64,000 nucleotides of DNA from JANSYL01 sp963921255 (GCA_963921255.3 CAWUEW020000002.1:62001-126000), one strand, 5' to 3'. Shown: positions 50,281 to 59,196, numbered from the stretch's first letter. Numbers and translations are program-made. The notes: generated by a model from the sequence alone, not told the origin.

Positions 50281-50586
50281 ATGGACCCTGCCGTATTCAT
50301 CGCTGCCGCCGGATTGCTGGTCGCTGGCACCCTGATCGGCATTTGGCCGATGCGCAAGCTGATCGTGGTCACCGAGGCGAAGCACGAATTAAAGCACGGA
50401 TCGGCCGGGTTTCTGCGCAGCGTCGGGGGGTGGGCCGTCATTGCCTTCTGGCTTATGGCGGTGTGGTTCTTTGCGACGATCATTGGCGATTGGGGCGCGA
50501 CAGGCGATCTGGAGGGTGCGCTCGCACGTGCCGAGCTCCGGCTCTACGTGCTGCTTGAAATCGCGGCCGCCCTGTCGGATTCGTAA
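50281..50586 (+). CDS. Small two-helix membrane protein, first of a pair
   Basis: 101 residues. Helix one is VFIAAAGLLVAGTLIGIWPM; a basic loop (RKLIVVTEAKHELKHGSAGFLRS) leads to helix two (WAVIAFWLMAVWFFATIIGDW), then an acidic and Ala-rich tail. AAGGA precedes the ATG. Its TAA stop shares its last base with the ATG of the zinc-ribbon gene (TAATG), so the two are coupled. Not recognised. Confidence 0.75.
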   Translation: MDPAVFIAAAGLLVAGTLIGIWPMRKLIVVTEAKHELKHGSAGFLRSVGGWAVIAFWLMAVWFFATIIGDWGATGDLEGALARAELRLYVLLEIAAALSDS

Positions 50587-51635
50587 TGTCCTCCACGGTA
50601 TCGGCCACCCAGATCCCCCTGCTTTGCCCCGCCTGCGGCGGCCAGCGGCGTTATGATCCCGAGACGCGCGGGCTGGTTTGCGCCAGTTGCGGCACGCCCG
50701 AGGCCCTTGTGCCGCCCGTGGATCACAAGGCCGCCGCCGAGTTCCCCTATCACAGCGACACGCCCGAGACCGAACCTGCCGACGTCCCCGACCGGCGGAC
50801 CCATCACTGCGACACCTGCGGGGGTGAAGTCGTGTTCACCGGCGCGGCTCTGTCCGATCAGTGCCCCTACTGCGATGGCGCCGTGGTGTTGGGCGGCGAC
50901 GATCCGAGCTATCGGACGATGGCGTTGATCCCCTTTGCCATCGCGGGTCAGGATGCATGGACCCGCGCCAACGCTTGGGTCGGGGCCCGGTGGGCGGCTC
51001 CGGGCGACCTGGGCACCGCCGTGTCGGCGGGGCGGATGGCGGGCCTCTACGCCCCGTTCTGGACCTTCGACACCGAAGAAGCGGTCGACTACTGGGCCAA
51101 GGTCACCACGGGATCTGGCAAGAACAGGCGCACACGCTCGGTCAGCGGGTCGTTGCGGATCTGGTTCAACGATCTGCTGGTCCCGGCCTCCCCCCATGTC
51201 ACCCCCCTGATCCGGGATGGCATTCTGCATGAATTCGACCCCGACCGCCTGCTGCCCTACGACGAAGCTTACCTTGCCGGGTTCGCGGCCGAACGGCACC
51301 ACCAAAGCGTCGCCGACGGGTTGGCGTCGAATGCCGACGACAAGGACCTTCTGATCCGAAATCGGATCCGAAAAGACATCAAGGGCGGCTCGGTCAGCAA
51401 CCTCGGCTACAAGACCGACACGTCCGGCATCCACTACAGGCGGATCCTCCTCCCGGTCTGGATCGTCCACTACACCTATGAGGGAACCGCCAAAAAGGTG
51501 GTTGTCTCTGGCATCGACGGACGGTGCTACGGCGAACGGCCGTTCTCGACCTGGAAGCTGACCGGGTATTCCGCCCTGTTGACCGCCGCCGCGATGCTTG
51601 TCGGTGTGCTGTGGGGCGCCGCCGGATTTCTTTGA
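50586..51635 (+). CDS. Protein with two zinc ribbons and a C-terminal membrane helix
   Basis: 349 residues. The first ribbon has CPAC (14-17) and CASC (32-35). The second has CDTC (75-78) and CPYC (93-96), a TFIIB-like double ribbon. A soluble middle part follows (WFNDLLVPASPHVTPLI and PYDEAYLAGFAAERHHQSVADGLASNADDKDL), then LLPVWIVHYTYEG. The single C-terminal helix is SALLTAAAMLVGVLWGAAGF. Such double-ribbon, tail-anchored proteins are often annotated as primosome-like zinc ribbon or TFIIB-type proteins. The function here is unknown. It is translationally coupled to the small membrane protein. Confidence 0.85.
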   Translation: MSSTVSATQIPLLCPACGGQRRYDPETRGLVCASCGTPEALVPPVDHKAAAEFPYHSDTPETEPADVPDRRTHHCDTCGGEVVFTGAALSDQCPYCDGAVVLGGDDPSYRTMALIPFAIAGQDAWTRANAWVGARWAAPGDLGTAVSAGRMAGLYAPFWTFDTEEAVDYWAKVTTGSGKNRRTRSVSGSLRIWFNDLLVPASPHVTPLIRDGILHEFDPDRLLPYDEAYLAGFAAERHHQSVADGLASNADDKDLLIRNRIRKDIKGGSVSNLGYKTDTSGIHYRRILLPVWIVHYTYEGTAKKVVVSGIDGRCYGERPFSTWKLTGYSALLTAAAMLVGVLWGAAGFL

Positions 51636-51686
51636 TCCAAAAACAGGGGGCCGAAGCCCCCCTTTGCATTCCCTCACGGCGCGCGG

Positions 51687-52097
51687 TCACTCGGCCGGCT
51701 GGCCCACTGCGTCCCGCACATCGTCCCGCGCGGTGTTCACGCGCGTGTCCTTGTCCGAGCGGAAAAACAGCGACTCGATCGTATAAACCAAGATCGCCGC
51801 GCCGACCGCACCCACGGCCGCGATCCCGAGCAGCACGATCACGTCGATGGCCCCGCCCATATCCGACAGTCGGGACGAGGTGACGGCCAGAACGAACCAA
51901 ACCGCCGCGACAGCGCCCACCGGCATGAACATTTGCGCAATCAGGAACTTGCGCCATCCGATGTGCCGGTCGCGGATCAGCACATAAAGGTAGGCGACGG
52001 TGACGATCCCGGCTGCCACCACCAAGCCCCAGAACAAGCCCCGGCCAAACATCTCTTCGAAGACGGCAATCAAGGTGCCAAGTGTAAGCTCTTCCAT
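51687..52097 (-). CDS. Small membrane protein, DUF5368-like
   Basis: 136 residues with three helices: GLFWGLVVAAGIVTVAYLYVLI, FLIAQMFMPVGAVAAVWFVLAV and VIVLLGIAAVGAVGAAILVYTIESLF. A basic RDRHIGWRKF loop follows the first and a charged tail follows the third. I tentatively assign it to DUF5368, a Rhodobacterales membrane family. It lies 24 bases after the SQR-like flavoprotein gene and may be its membrane partner, which is an inference from position. Confidence 0.7.
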   Translation of the reverse strand: MEELTLGTLIAVFEEMFGRGLFWGLVVAAGIVTVAYLYVLIRDRHIGWRKFLIAQMFMPVGAVAAVWFVLAVTSSRLSDMGGAIDVIVLLGIAAVGAVGAAILVYTIESLFFRSDKDTRVNTARDDVRDAVGQPAE

Positions 52098-52121
52098 AAG
52101 TCGATCTCCTCCGGTTGGGGC

Positions 52122-53447
52122 TTAGGCGCGGCCGCGCAGCATGGCGTTGTAGGTGGCCTTGAGGGCGACCTCTTTCATCAGCCAGCTGATCCACAGCTCT
52201 TCCAGCGGGGCGATCACGCCCGGGAAGCTTGGAACCAAATCGTTGTTGTAGTCGAACTCGATCAGCATGGCGCGACCGATCCGGGTGATCATCGGGCAAG
52301 AGGTATAGCCGTTGAAGATGGCCGTGCCCTCCTGGCCTTGCGTGGCGGCAACAAGGTGGTCTTCGACCACGGGAACCTGCCATTTGGCGCTTGCCGCGGT
52401 CTTGCCCTTCGGAACACCGGCGACGTCCCCGGCGGCAAAGATATTCGGATAGCGGTTGTGGCGCAGCGTGTACTGGTCGACCTCGGCCCATCCCTGGCCA
52501 ACCCAACGGTCTTCCCAATGCAGGCCCGATTGCACGATGAACTCGGGCGCGCGCTGTGGGGGGATCACGTGCAGGTAATCGTATCCCTCTTCGACCGGTC
52601 CATCCGCTGTGTCGAAGGTGGCGATCTTCGCATCCGCATCAATCCGGGTCAGGGTGCGTTGCATCTGCGTGTCGATCCCACGTTCACCAAACAGCATCCG
52701 GACCTTCTCGGCCACGATCGGCACACCAAAGAGACCACCCTGCGGGGCCGCATAGATCACTTCCGCGTTCTCGCGGTTGCCCGCGCGTCGCAGGCGGTCA
52801 TCGATCAGGAAAGTGTGCTTCAAAGGCGCGCCGGCGCATTTCATCTCGGTCGCGGGCCGGGTGAAGATGCCGCGCCCGCCCTCTTCGACGAATTGCGACG
52901 CGGCATTCCATGTCCGTGCTGCATATTCCGGCCCGGCATAGAGCGCGCCGATCCCGTTGCTGCCGACCATGTCGAGCGAGAAGCCCTCGATCGCGTCGTG
53001 ATCCAGCACGAGACCTGGGGCAAGGACCAGAAAATCATAGTCAACGGTGCGTCCGTTTTCGGTGGCTACGGTCTGCGCTTCGGCATCGACCAGTGCGACA
53101 CGCTCGGGGATCAGATCGACCCCGGACGGGATCCAATCGGTGGTTTGCGACACCACGTAGTCCGCGGGCTTGAGGCCGGCCGCGACCAAGGTCATGCCCG
53201 GCTGGTACAGATGCCGCGCGCGGGGGTCGATGACGGTGATCTGTCCGCCCTCCATGCGCCGAAAAAGCCGGTTGGCCAGGGCCGTGCCTGCGGCCCCTGC
53301 CCCGATGATGACCACCTTTGCATTGGTGCTGACCGTCGGGCCGACACCCGCGGCGCCCGCTTCTTCGCCGGGCAAGGTTGCAAGCGCCCCCCCGGCGGCC
53401 ATCATGGCCAAAAACGCACGGCGTGTGCTGTCAAAATCTTGGGTCAC
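52122..53447 (-). CDS. Tat-exported flavoprotein of the sulfide:quinone oxidoreductase/flavocytochrome c sulfide dehydrogenase family
   Basis: 441 residues from GTG 53447, chosen for GGAGGAGGG five bases upstream. The Tat signal is STRRAFLAMMAAGGALATLPG. KVVIIGAGAAGTALANRLF is the FAD Rossmann motif near 45, and NIFAAGDVAGVP the second one. The two redox Cys of the family are seen in MKCAGAPLKHTFLIDD and YTSCPMITRIGRAMLIEFDY. A C-terminal amphipathic stretch (LEELWISWLMKEVALKATYNAMLRG) may bind the membrane. It probably oxidises sulfide or another reduced sulfur species on the periplasmic side; the acceptor is not visible. An FNR-type site lies upstream. Confidence 0.85.
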   Translation of the reverse strand: MTQDFDSTRRAFLAMMAAGGALATLPGEEAGAAGVGPTVSTNAKVVIIGAGAAGTALANRLFRRMEGGQITVIDPRARHLYQPGMTLVAAGLKPADYVVSQTTDWIPSGVDLIPERVALVDAEAQTVATENGRTVDYDFLVLAPGLVLDHDAIEGFSLDMVGSNGIGALYAGPEYAARTWNAASQFVEEGGRGIFTRPATEMKCAGAPLKHTFLIDDRLRRAGNRENAEVIYAAPQGGLFGVPIVAEKVRMLFGERGIDTQMQRTLTRIDADAKIATFDTADGPVEEGYDYLHVIPPQRAPEFIVQSGLHWEDRWVGQGWAEVDQYTLRHNRYPNIFAAGDVAGVPKGKTAASAKWQVPVVEDHLVAATQGQEGTAIFNGYTSCPMITRIGRAMLIEFDYNNDLVPSFPGVIAPLEELWISWLMKEVALKATYNAMLRGRA

Positions 53448-53510
53448 GGTACCCTCCTCCAATCATCCCAGTCTTGGAGGTGGCTTAATTTACATTGGTA
53501 ACTATTGACT

Positions 53511-53524
53511 TTGACATGGATCAA
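53511..53524. promoter_or_regulatory. FNR/CRP-type binding site
   Basis: TTGACATGGATCAA has perfect TTGA-N6-TCAA arms. It lies 64 bases upstream of the flavoprotein start. On the minus strand a TAAATT (53492-53487) is about 28 bases from the site centre, close to the spacing of a class II activated promoter. FnrL-type oxygen control of the flavoprotein gene is likely. The gap to speD holds no other clear site. Confidence 0.7.
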
Positions 53525-53698
53525 TTATGCGGAGGCTGCGGCACCGCGCCAGAAAATCGCACCGATCCGCGACTTTCCCCTTGCACCGACTCACCTTGCG
53601 CCCTACCTGCGCCTCCACCGGGCACCGATCCCAACCCCATGTATGGGGGGGCGCTAAGGACCCGCCACATCACTCTACTGGAAAGAAGGGGGAGCGCC

Positions 53699-54208
53699 AT
53701 GGACAGCGCCGACCTCTTCCAACTGGGGACTGGTCTGGAGACAGGCGCCCATGCGGAAGACACAAGCAGCCTTGTGGCTGCAAACGACATGCCTCGGGAC
53801 GTGCTCGATGACGATCGGGATGATCATTTCATTCGCCGCGACGGTGCGGTGTTTGCAGGCACGCATCTGATCATTGAAGTCGAAGATGGCCACGGTCTGG
53901 ATGACGAAGACCGCATCCAGCAGGCGTTTCGCGATTGCGTGACGGAATGCGGCGCGACGCTGCTGCATATCCACACGCACAAGTTCTCGCCCCAAGGCGT
54001 CAGCGGCGTGGCCGTTTTGGCCGAAAGCCATATCTCGGTCCACACGTGGCCGGAAATCGGCTACGGTGCTTTTGACGTGTTCATGTGCGGGGATGCCGAG
54101 CCGTGGCGCGCCGTGGGCGTGCTGAAACGCGCCTTCGGCACCGAGCGTGTGCATGTCAAAGAACTGCGCCGCGGGGAAGGTCTTGTAAGCGACGTCGTCG
54201 CCGCCTGA
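53699..54208 (+). CDS. speD: S-adenosylmethionine decarboxylase proenzyme
   Basis: 169 residues. It makes decarboxylated SAM, the aminopropyl donor for SpeE. The self-cleavage site is AESHISVHTWPEIGYGAFDVFMCG: the Ser after Glu becomes the pyruvoyl group, and the Cys in FMCG is catalytic. THLIIEVEDGHGLDD and LLHIHTHKFSPQGVSGVAVL are family segments. The N-terminal 50 residues are an acidic extension relative to the short class 1B enzymes. The start at 53699 follows GGGGGAG. It is coupled to speE 71 bases downstream. Confidence 0.94.
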   Translation: MDSADLFQLGTGLETGAHAEDTSSLVAANDMPRDVLDDDRDDHFIRRDGAVFAGTHLIIEVEDGHGLDDEDRIQQAFRDCVTECGATLLHIHTHKFSPQGVSGVAVLAESHISVHTWPEIGYGAFDVFMCGDAEPWRAVGVLKRAFGTERVHVKELRRGEGLVSDVVAA

Positions 54209-54279
54209 CCCTTGCCATCCGACGCGAACCGGGTGGGGCGCGGATGCGCCCTTCCCGATCTGTTGTAGGAGATCCGAAC

Positions 54280-55149
54280 ATGAGCGATGAAGACCGCTGG
54301 CCGCCCCATTGGAACATCGAACGGTTGCATGCCGACCACCTTCAGGGGCTTCGGATCACGACCGAACATTATGACAGCGACACCGATCACCAGCGTCTGC
54401 GGGTGATCGAGAACCCGACCTTTGGGCGTATCCTGACGCTTGATGGTGTGGTGCAGGTCACGGAAGCGGACAATTTCATCTACCACGAAATGCTGACCCA
54501 TGTGCCGATCCTGGCCCATGGCGCCGCGACGCGTGTGCTGATCGTTGGCGGTGGCGATGGCGGCATGGCGCGCGAGGTGCTCAAGCACACATCGATCGAG
54601 CAGGTCACGATGGTCGAGATCGACGCCGGCGTCGTGGACTTCTCGAAGCAATACCTGCCCAGCATCTCCGCCGGGGCGTTCGACGATCCGCGCCTCGATC
54701 TCGTTATCGCCGATGGTGCCGATTTCATGGCCAAGAACCGCGACAGCTACGATGTCATCATCGTGGACAGCACCGATCCAATCGGCCCGGGCGAGGTTTT
54801 GTTCACCGACCATTTCTACGGCCACGCCAAGGCGCGCCTGACCGCGGGCGGTATTCTGGTCACGCAAAACGGCGTTCCGTTCCTGCAAGGGGACGAACTG
54901 ACCGGGACGATGCGGGCGTTCCAATCCCTGTTCGCTGATGCGTCCTGCTATCTGGCGACGATCCCCACCTATGCGGGCGGGCCGATGGCATTTGGACGGG
55001 GAACCGACAGCGACGCCCGGCACGTGGCCCTCGAGACGATCCAAGACCGTTTCGCCGCCGCCGCGTTCGAGACGGACTACTACACGCCCGAGGTGCACAA
55101 AGCCGCCTTCGCCCTGCCGCCTTACGTCTCGCGGCTGATCCCGGGCTAA
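54280..55149 (+). CDS. speE: Spermidine synthase
   Basis: 289 residues. It transfers the aminopropyl group from decarboxylated SAM to putrescine. VLIVGGGDGGMAREVLKHTSIEQVTMVEIDAGVVDFSKQYLP contains the GGGDGG nucleotide site and the Glu-Asp pair; the active-site segment is DVIIVDSTDPIGPGEVLF with TDHFY. ATIPTYAGGPMAFG is typical of spermidine synthases. The N-terminal RLHADHLQGLRITTEHYDSDTDHQRLRVIEN forms the beta-rich domain. No N-terminal membrane part is present. Confidence 0.95.
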   Translation: MSDEDRWPPHWNIERLHADHLQGLRITTEHYDSDTDHQRLRVIENPTFGRILTLDGVVQVTEADNFIYHEMLTHVPILAHGAATRVLIVGGGDGGMAREVLKHTSIEQVTMVEIDAGVVDFSKQYLPSISAGAFDDPRLDLVIADGADFMAKNRDSYDVIIVDSTDPIGPGEVLFTDHFYGHAKARLTAGGILVTQNGVPFLQGDELTGTMRAFQSLFADASCYLATIPTYAGGPMAFGRGTDSDARHVALETIQDRFAAAAFETDYYTPEVHKAAFALPPYVSRLIPG

Positions 55150-55234
55150 GCGCGCACCCCGTCTCTGTTTCAGACATATCCCGGGCGATACCAACGGCCG
55201 GGGGCAGCGCCCCTTCGACCATGGGAAATCCGCG

Positions 55235-55669
55235 TTACCGCTCGGGCGGAATGGAATAGGTCATGGACGCCCGCGCGACCGGCCCGTCGACACCATCCGA
55301 AAACAGCAAACACTCCCCAACCGCCAGAACCCGCCCAAGCTTCAAGACCCGGCATTCACAGATCAGGTCCACGCCCGCCGCGGGTTTGCGCATGAAATCC
55401 ATTGAGCAATTGGTCGTGACCGCCAACGCCTTCGGACCGATCATCGCCAAGATCGCCAGATACACCGACACGTCCGCCAGACCGAACATGGAGGGCCCCG
55501 ATACGGTTCCCCCGGGGCGCAGATGCTGCTCGCCCACCACCAAACGCACACGGATCGACATCGGCCCCACATGTTCCACACGGAAATCGTCCTTCACCTG
55601 GGGAAATGTCTCCTCCAGGAAGGCCGTCAGCGCCGGGATATCCATTTTGGGATCTGCTGCCATCGTCAT
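55235..55669 (-). CDS. PaaI-family hotdog thioesterase
   Basis: 144 residues. MRVEHVGPM-type strand (FRVEHVGPMSIRVRL), LRPGGTVSGPSMFGLADVSVYLAIL (hotdog helix with Ser-Gly and the catalytic Asp in GLAD), TTNCSMDFMRKPAAGVDLICEC and VGECLLFSDG are all family elements. It is longer at the N-terminus than the other PaaI protein at 4.2 kb and only distantly similar. It diverges from the enoyl-CoA hydratase gene across about 100 bases. The substrate is not known. MAADP two codons in is an alternative start. Confidence 0.87.
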   Translation of the reverse strand: MTMAADPKMDIPALTAFLEETFPQVKDDFRVEHVGPMSIRVRLVVGEQHLRPGGTVSGPSMFGLADVSVYLAILAMIGPKALAVTTNCSMDFMRKPAAGVDLICECRVLKLGRVLAVGECLLFSDGVDGPVARASMTYSIPPER

Positions 55670-55767
55670 TGGTCCTTGCCTGTGCCCCGAAAAAGAGCGT
55701 GCTTTTCACATCTCGTTAGCCTCGCTATCTTGCCGGGAGGACGAGACGGCTACAAGAGATCACCCAC

Positions 55768-56565
55768 ATGACCGAGCCCCTTTTGCTGCGCGAGGACCGC
55801 GGCGCCATCACCTATCTGACGATGAACAGCCCCGCGCGCCTGAACGCCTTGTCCGACGACATGATCGCCGAGCTGACGGACACGTTCGGCGACCTCATGC
55901 ACAGTGACACCCAAAGGGTGATTGTGTTGCGCGGCGTGGGAAAAGCGTTTTGCGCAGGCCACGACCTGAAGGAAATGCAAGCCAAGCGCCAGAACCCCGA
56001 TGGCGGGGCGGCAGCCTGGCGGGATTTGTTCAACCGCTGCGCTGCGATGATGCAGACCATTCCACGTTTGCCGCAGCCGGTCATCGCAGAAGTGCATGGC
56101 ATCGCAACCGCTGCCGGCTGCCAGCTTGTGGCGTCCTGCGACATGGCGGTCGCGACGGACGGAACGAAATTCGGTGTGAACGGCGTGAATATCGGGCTGT
56201 TCTGCTCAACACCGATGGTGGCGCTCAGCCGCAATATCCCGCGCAAACAGGTCTTCGAGATGCTGACCACCGGGGAATTCCTGAGCGCCGACCGGGCCCG
56301 CGACCTCGGGCTGATCAACCGTGTCGTGCCCGAGGCGGATTTGTCCACGACAACCGAAGCCCTGGCCGAGAAGATCGCCGGCAAACTGGGCAAGGCCGTC
56401 CGCATCGGCAAACGGGCCTTCTATGACCAGCTGCAGCTGCCGCTCGACAAGGCGTATGAAATGACCGGCGCCGTCATGGTGGAAAACATGCTCGAGCCTG
56501 ACACGGACGAGGGCATTTCGGCGTTCCTGGACAAGCGCACGCCAGAATGGACGCAGCCGGATTGA
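55768..56565 (+). CDS. Enoyl-CoA hydratase
   Basis: 265 residues, the standard crotonase length. Oxyanion loop AFCAGHDLKEMQAKRQNPDGGAAAW at about 67. The second motif is EVHGIATAAGCQLVASCDMAVATDGTKFGVNGVNIGLFCSTPMVALSRNIPRKQ. The usual catalytic Glu in GIATAAGCQL is replaced by Ala, and the Glu of the second position by Gly (VNGVNIGLF). It may therefore be a hydratase-fold protein with a different reaction, such as the EchH/ECHDC3-like group. The start follows AAGAGATCACCC. Confidence 0.9.
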   Translation: MTEPLLLREDRGAITYLTMNSPARLNALSDDMIAELTDTFGDLMHSDTQRVIVLRGVGKAFCAGHDLKEMQAKRQNPDGGAAAWRDLFNRCAAMMQTIPRLPQPVIAEVHGIATAAGCQLVASCDMAVATDGTKFGVNGVNIGLFCSTPMVALSRNIPRKQVFEMLTTGEFLSADRARDLGLINRVVPEADLSTTTEALAEKIAGKLGKAVRIGKRAFYDQLQLPLDKAYEMTGAVMVENMLEPDTDEGISAFLDKRTPEWTQPD

Positions 56566-56586
56566 TCCGCCGCGTCCAAAGGGGCG

Positions 56587-58056
56587 TCAGCCAAACAAGC
56601 CGGTGAACTTCGCGTCGAGATAATCGAGAAGCGGGGCTTCACTGATCTCGGCCCCGGTCGCGTGGCGGATCGTATCCTGTGGCGTGCGCAGGCCGCCATG
56701 TTGCTGGACGTTTTCGCGCAACCAGGCTGTCGCTGTCGTCGGATCCCCCGCTCCAAGCTGTGCATCCAGATCCGGTACATCGCGCCGCAACGCGGCGTAG
56801 AGGCACCCGGCATAGACATTGCCCAGGCTGTAGGTCGGAAAGTAGCCGAACAGACCGACCGACCAATGCACATCCTGCAGCATCCCGTTGGAGGGTTTGT
56901 CGACGGCGATGCCAAAATCGGCAAGGAACCGGTCATTCCATGCGGCTTCAAGGTCCGCGACGGCCAGATCCCCCCGCATCAGGGCGCGTTCAAGGTCGAA
57001 GCGCAGCATGATGTGCAGGTTGTATTGCACCTCGTCGGATTCGGTCCGGATATAGCCAGGGCGCAGGGCGTTCACGGCCTGTGTGAAGGCGTCGGCGGAT
57101 GCGATCCCAACCTCTCCGAATTGTGCTTGCATCTGCCCGAACAGCCACCCGGTGAACGCGGGCGAGCGGCCCAACTGGTTCTCGTAGATGCGGCTTTGGC
57201 TTTCATGGACGCCCATCGAGACGCCCTGCCCCAAGACGGTCAGCCCGTAGGCATCGTCGATGTTCTGCTCGTATGCGGCATGGCCGACCTCGTGGATGGT
57301 CGAGTAGATGCAGCCGAGCGGCTCCGCCTCGTCCACCCGGGTCGTGATCCGCACATCCGCGCCGGACCCCGACGAGAACGGATGCACCGCGAGGTCGATC
57401 CGGCCGCGGCTCATGTCATACCCGAACGCCCGCGCGATTTGATCGCTCAGCGCCAGTTGCATGTCGCGCGGGAACGATCCCGCCAAGGCCGGGGTCGCGC
57501 TGGCCTTGTCCATCACCCGATCCCGCAGCGCCGTCAGGCGGGGACGCATCCGGTCAAACAGCTGCGCGATGTCATCGCCCGACATGCCCGGTTCATAGTC
57601 CTGAACCAAGGCGTCATACGGATCGCTGTCGCCCGCGATGGCCTGCGCTTCCTGGCGGCGCAATCCGACCACCGTGTCCAGCGTGGGCAAGAACGCGGCG
57701 ACATCCTCGGCCGCGCGCGCCTTGGCCCAGATGCCCTGCGCCATGGAGGTGACGCGTGCAATCTCGGTGGCCAGGTCGGCGGGCACCTTCGATGCGCGCT
57801 CGAACCCGCGCCGGATTTCGCGCAGATGGGCGGCCTCCACCTCGGTTTCAGGCGCGGCGGCCTCCAGCCACTCTCCCATCTGCGGGTCGGTGCGGCGGGC
57901 GTGAAGCACGGCTTCGAGGGCGGCCATCTCTTCGGCCCGCTGCGGCGCAGAGCCTTCGGGCATCATGGTTTCCTGGTCCCATCCCAGGCGCATCATCACT
58001 TGGCTCAGGGCTTGGGTCTGGCGCTGGTGGGCCAGCAGATCGGACAGCGCAGTCAT
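56587..58056 (-). CDS. M32 family carboxypeptidase
   Basis: 489 residues, the length of Taq-type metallocarboxypeptidases. The zinc site is STIHEVGHAAYEQNIDD near 250 (HEVGH), with the third ligand in GVSMGVHESQSRIYENQLGRSPAF (Glu in HESQS). HPFSSG and RTESDEVQYNLHIMLRFDLERALMRGDL are other M32 signatures. It removes C-terminal residues from peptides in the cytoplasm. It lies six bases after ctaA. Confidence 0.95.
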   Translation of the reverse strand: MTALSDLLAHQRQTQALSQVMMRLGWDQETMMPEGSAPQRAEEMAALEAVLHARRTDPQMGEWLEAAAPETEVEAAHLREIRRGFERASKVPADLATEIARVTSMAQGIWAKARAAEDVAAFLPTLDTVVGLRRQEAQAIAGDSDPYDALVQDYEPGMSGDDIAQLFDRMRPRLTALRDRVMDKASATPALAGSFPRDMQLALSDQIARAFGYDMSRGRIDLAVHPFSSGSGADVRITTRVDEAEPLGCIYSTIHEVGHAAYEQNIDDAYGLTVLGQGVSMGVHESQSRIYENQLGRSPAFTGWLFGQMQAQFGEVGIASADAFTQAVNALRPGYIRTESDEVQYNLHIMLRFDLERALMRGDLAVADLEAAWNDRFLADFGIAVDKPSNGMLQDVHWSVGLFGYFPTYSLGNVYAGCLYAALRRDVPDLDAQLGAGDPTTATAWLRENVQQHGGLRTPQDTIRHATGAEISEAPLLDYLDAKFTGLFG

Positions 58057-58062
58057 GTGGCG

Positions 58063-59196
58063 TTAGCTCCGCACGGATTGTGGCAAGGGATACATCGACA
58101 GAAAGCGGGCGCGCAGGATCAGGACCATCAGGACAACGGCCCCAAACTGGTGCACGATGGCAAAATACCATGGCGACGAATTCATGACCGTGACGATGCC
58201 GATGATGACCTGCGCCACCATCATGGCGGCGACCCAATTGAAGGCCTGTTTGGTGGCCTGACGTGGGGACTTTCGGGCGACAAACCAAACCCCCATACCG
58301 AACAGGAACAGGACGTAGCCGACGATGCGGTGGAAGAACTGGACCGTCCCGTCGTTTTCGAACAGGTTCCGCCAGATGGGCTCAATCGCCCACATGTTGG
58401 GCGGGGTGAAGCCGCCTGCCATCAAGGGCCAATCGATGTAATTGCGCCCCGCGTCGATCCCGGCCACGAGTGCCCCGATCAGAATTTGGATCAGCGTCAG
58501 ATGCAGCAGCCCGGTCGACATGCCCTTCAAGCGGCGATCGGCGTCACGGCGGGCCTGCATCAAAGCCGCCTCATCGCGGCCCAGTTTGAAAATGAACCAC
58601 GCGATCAGGGCTAGGATCACGAATGCCAGACCAAGGTGAATGGCCAGACGGTATGAGGCGACATCCAACATGCCGGGCGCCAGGCCTGAGGACACCATCC
58701 ACCACCCGATCGCCCCTTGCAGCCCACCAAGGCCGCCCAGAAGCAACAGCCGCCCGGTCCACCCCGTCGGGATGTTGCGCGTTGCCAAAAGGCCCACAAA
58801 TCCGATGGCCCAGACCAGGCCGATCACACGGCCCAACTGTCGATGGCCCCATTCCCACCAGTAGATGACCTTGAACTCGGCCAGGGTCATGCCCCGGTTC
58901 TGTAACTGGTACTCGGGGATGGCGCGGTAGGCTTCGAACTCGGCCTCCCATGCCGCGGTATCCAGGGGCGGGATGGCGCCCGACAGTGGCGCCCATTCGG
59001 TGATGGACAGCCCCGAGTCGGTCAGGCGTGTCAGCCCGCCCACGGCAATCATGATGACAACAAGTGCAAAAAGGCTCATCAACCAGCCACGGACAAGGCG
59101 GCGCGCACGGCTTCGGTCCCGGCTGACGCCACCCGGCGTTGCCGCGGGTTTTTGCGTTTCGGTCACCTCTTCGAAAATGTTGCGCCGTTCGGCCAT
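58063..59196 (-). CDS. ctaA: Haem A synthase
   Basis: 377 residues with eight membrane helices. It oxidises the C8 methyl group of haem O to give haem A for cytochrome aa3 oxidase. LTDSGLSITEWAPLSGAIPP, INYWWEWGHRQLGRVIGL-type segment (VIYWWEWGHRQLGRVIGLVW) and the later FFHRIVGYVLFLFG carry the conserved His ligands. The N-terminal part is cytoplasmic and basic. The start at 59196 follows GGAGGG. Alphaproteobacterial ctaA lies away from the oxidase genes, as here. Confidence 0.95.
   Translation of the reverse strand: MAERRNIFEEVTETQKPAATPGGVSRDRSRARRLVRGWLMSLFALVVIMIAVGGLTRLTDSGLSITEWAPLSGAIPPLDTAAWEAEFEAYRAIPEYQLQNRGMTLAEFKVIYWWEWGHRQLGRVIGLVWAIGFVGLLATRNIPTGWTGRLLLLGGLGGLQGAIGWWMVSSGLAPGMLDVASYRLAIHLGLAFVILALIAWFIFKLGRDEAALMQARRDADRRLKGMSTGLLHLTLIQILIGALVAGIDAGRNYIDWPLMAGGFTPPNMWAIEPIWRNLFENDGTVQFFHRIVGYVLFLFGMGVWFVARKSPRQATKQAFNWVAAMMVAQVIIGIVTVMNSSPWYFAIVHQFGAVVLMVLILRARFLSMYPLPQSVRS

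Noticed and set aside
53635..53648. CCCCAT-GT-ATGGGG palindrome before speD as a riboswitch or operator
   Set aside because: It is isolated, lacks a wider fold and no SAM-riboswitch elements could be traced around it.
55200..55214. GGGGC-AGC-GCCCC hairpin between speE and the thioesterase gene as a terminator
   Set aside because: Only five base pairs and no T run; not enough to call.
56662..58614. A 650-codon open frame antisense to the M32 carboxypeptidase and ctaA genes
   Set aside because: Both genes opposite are certain, and the frame crosses their junction without any domain.
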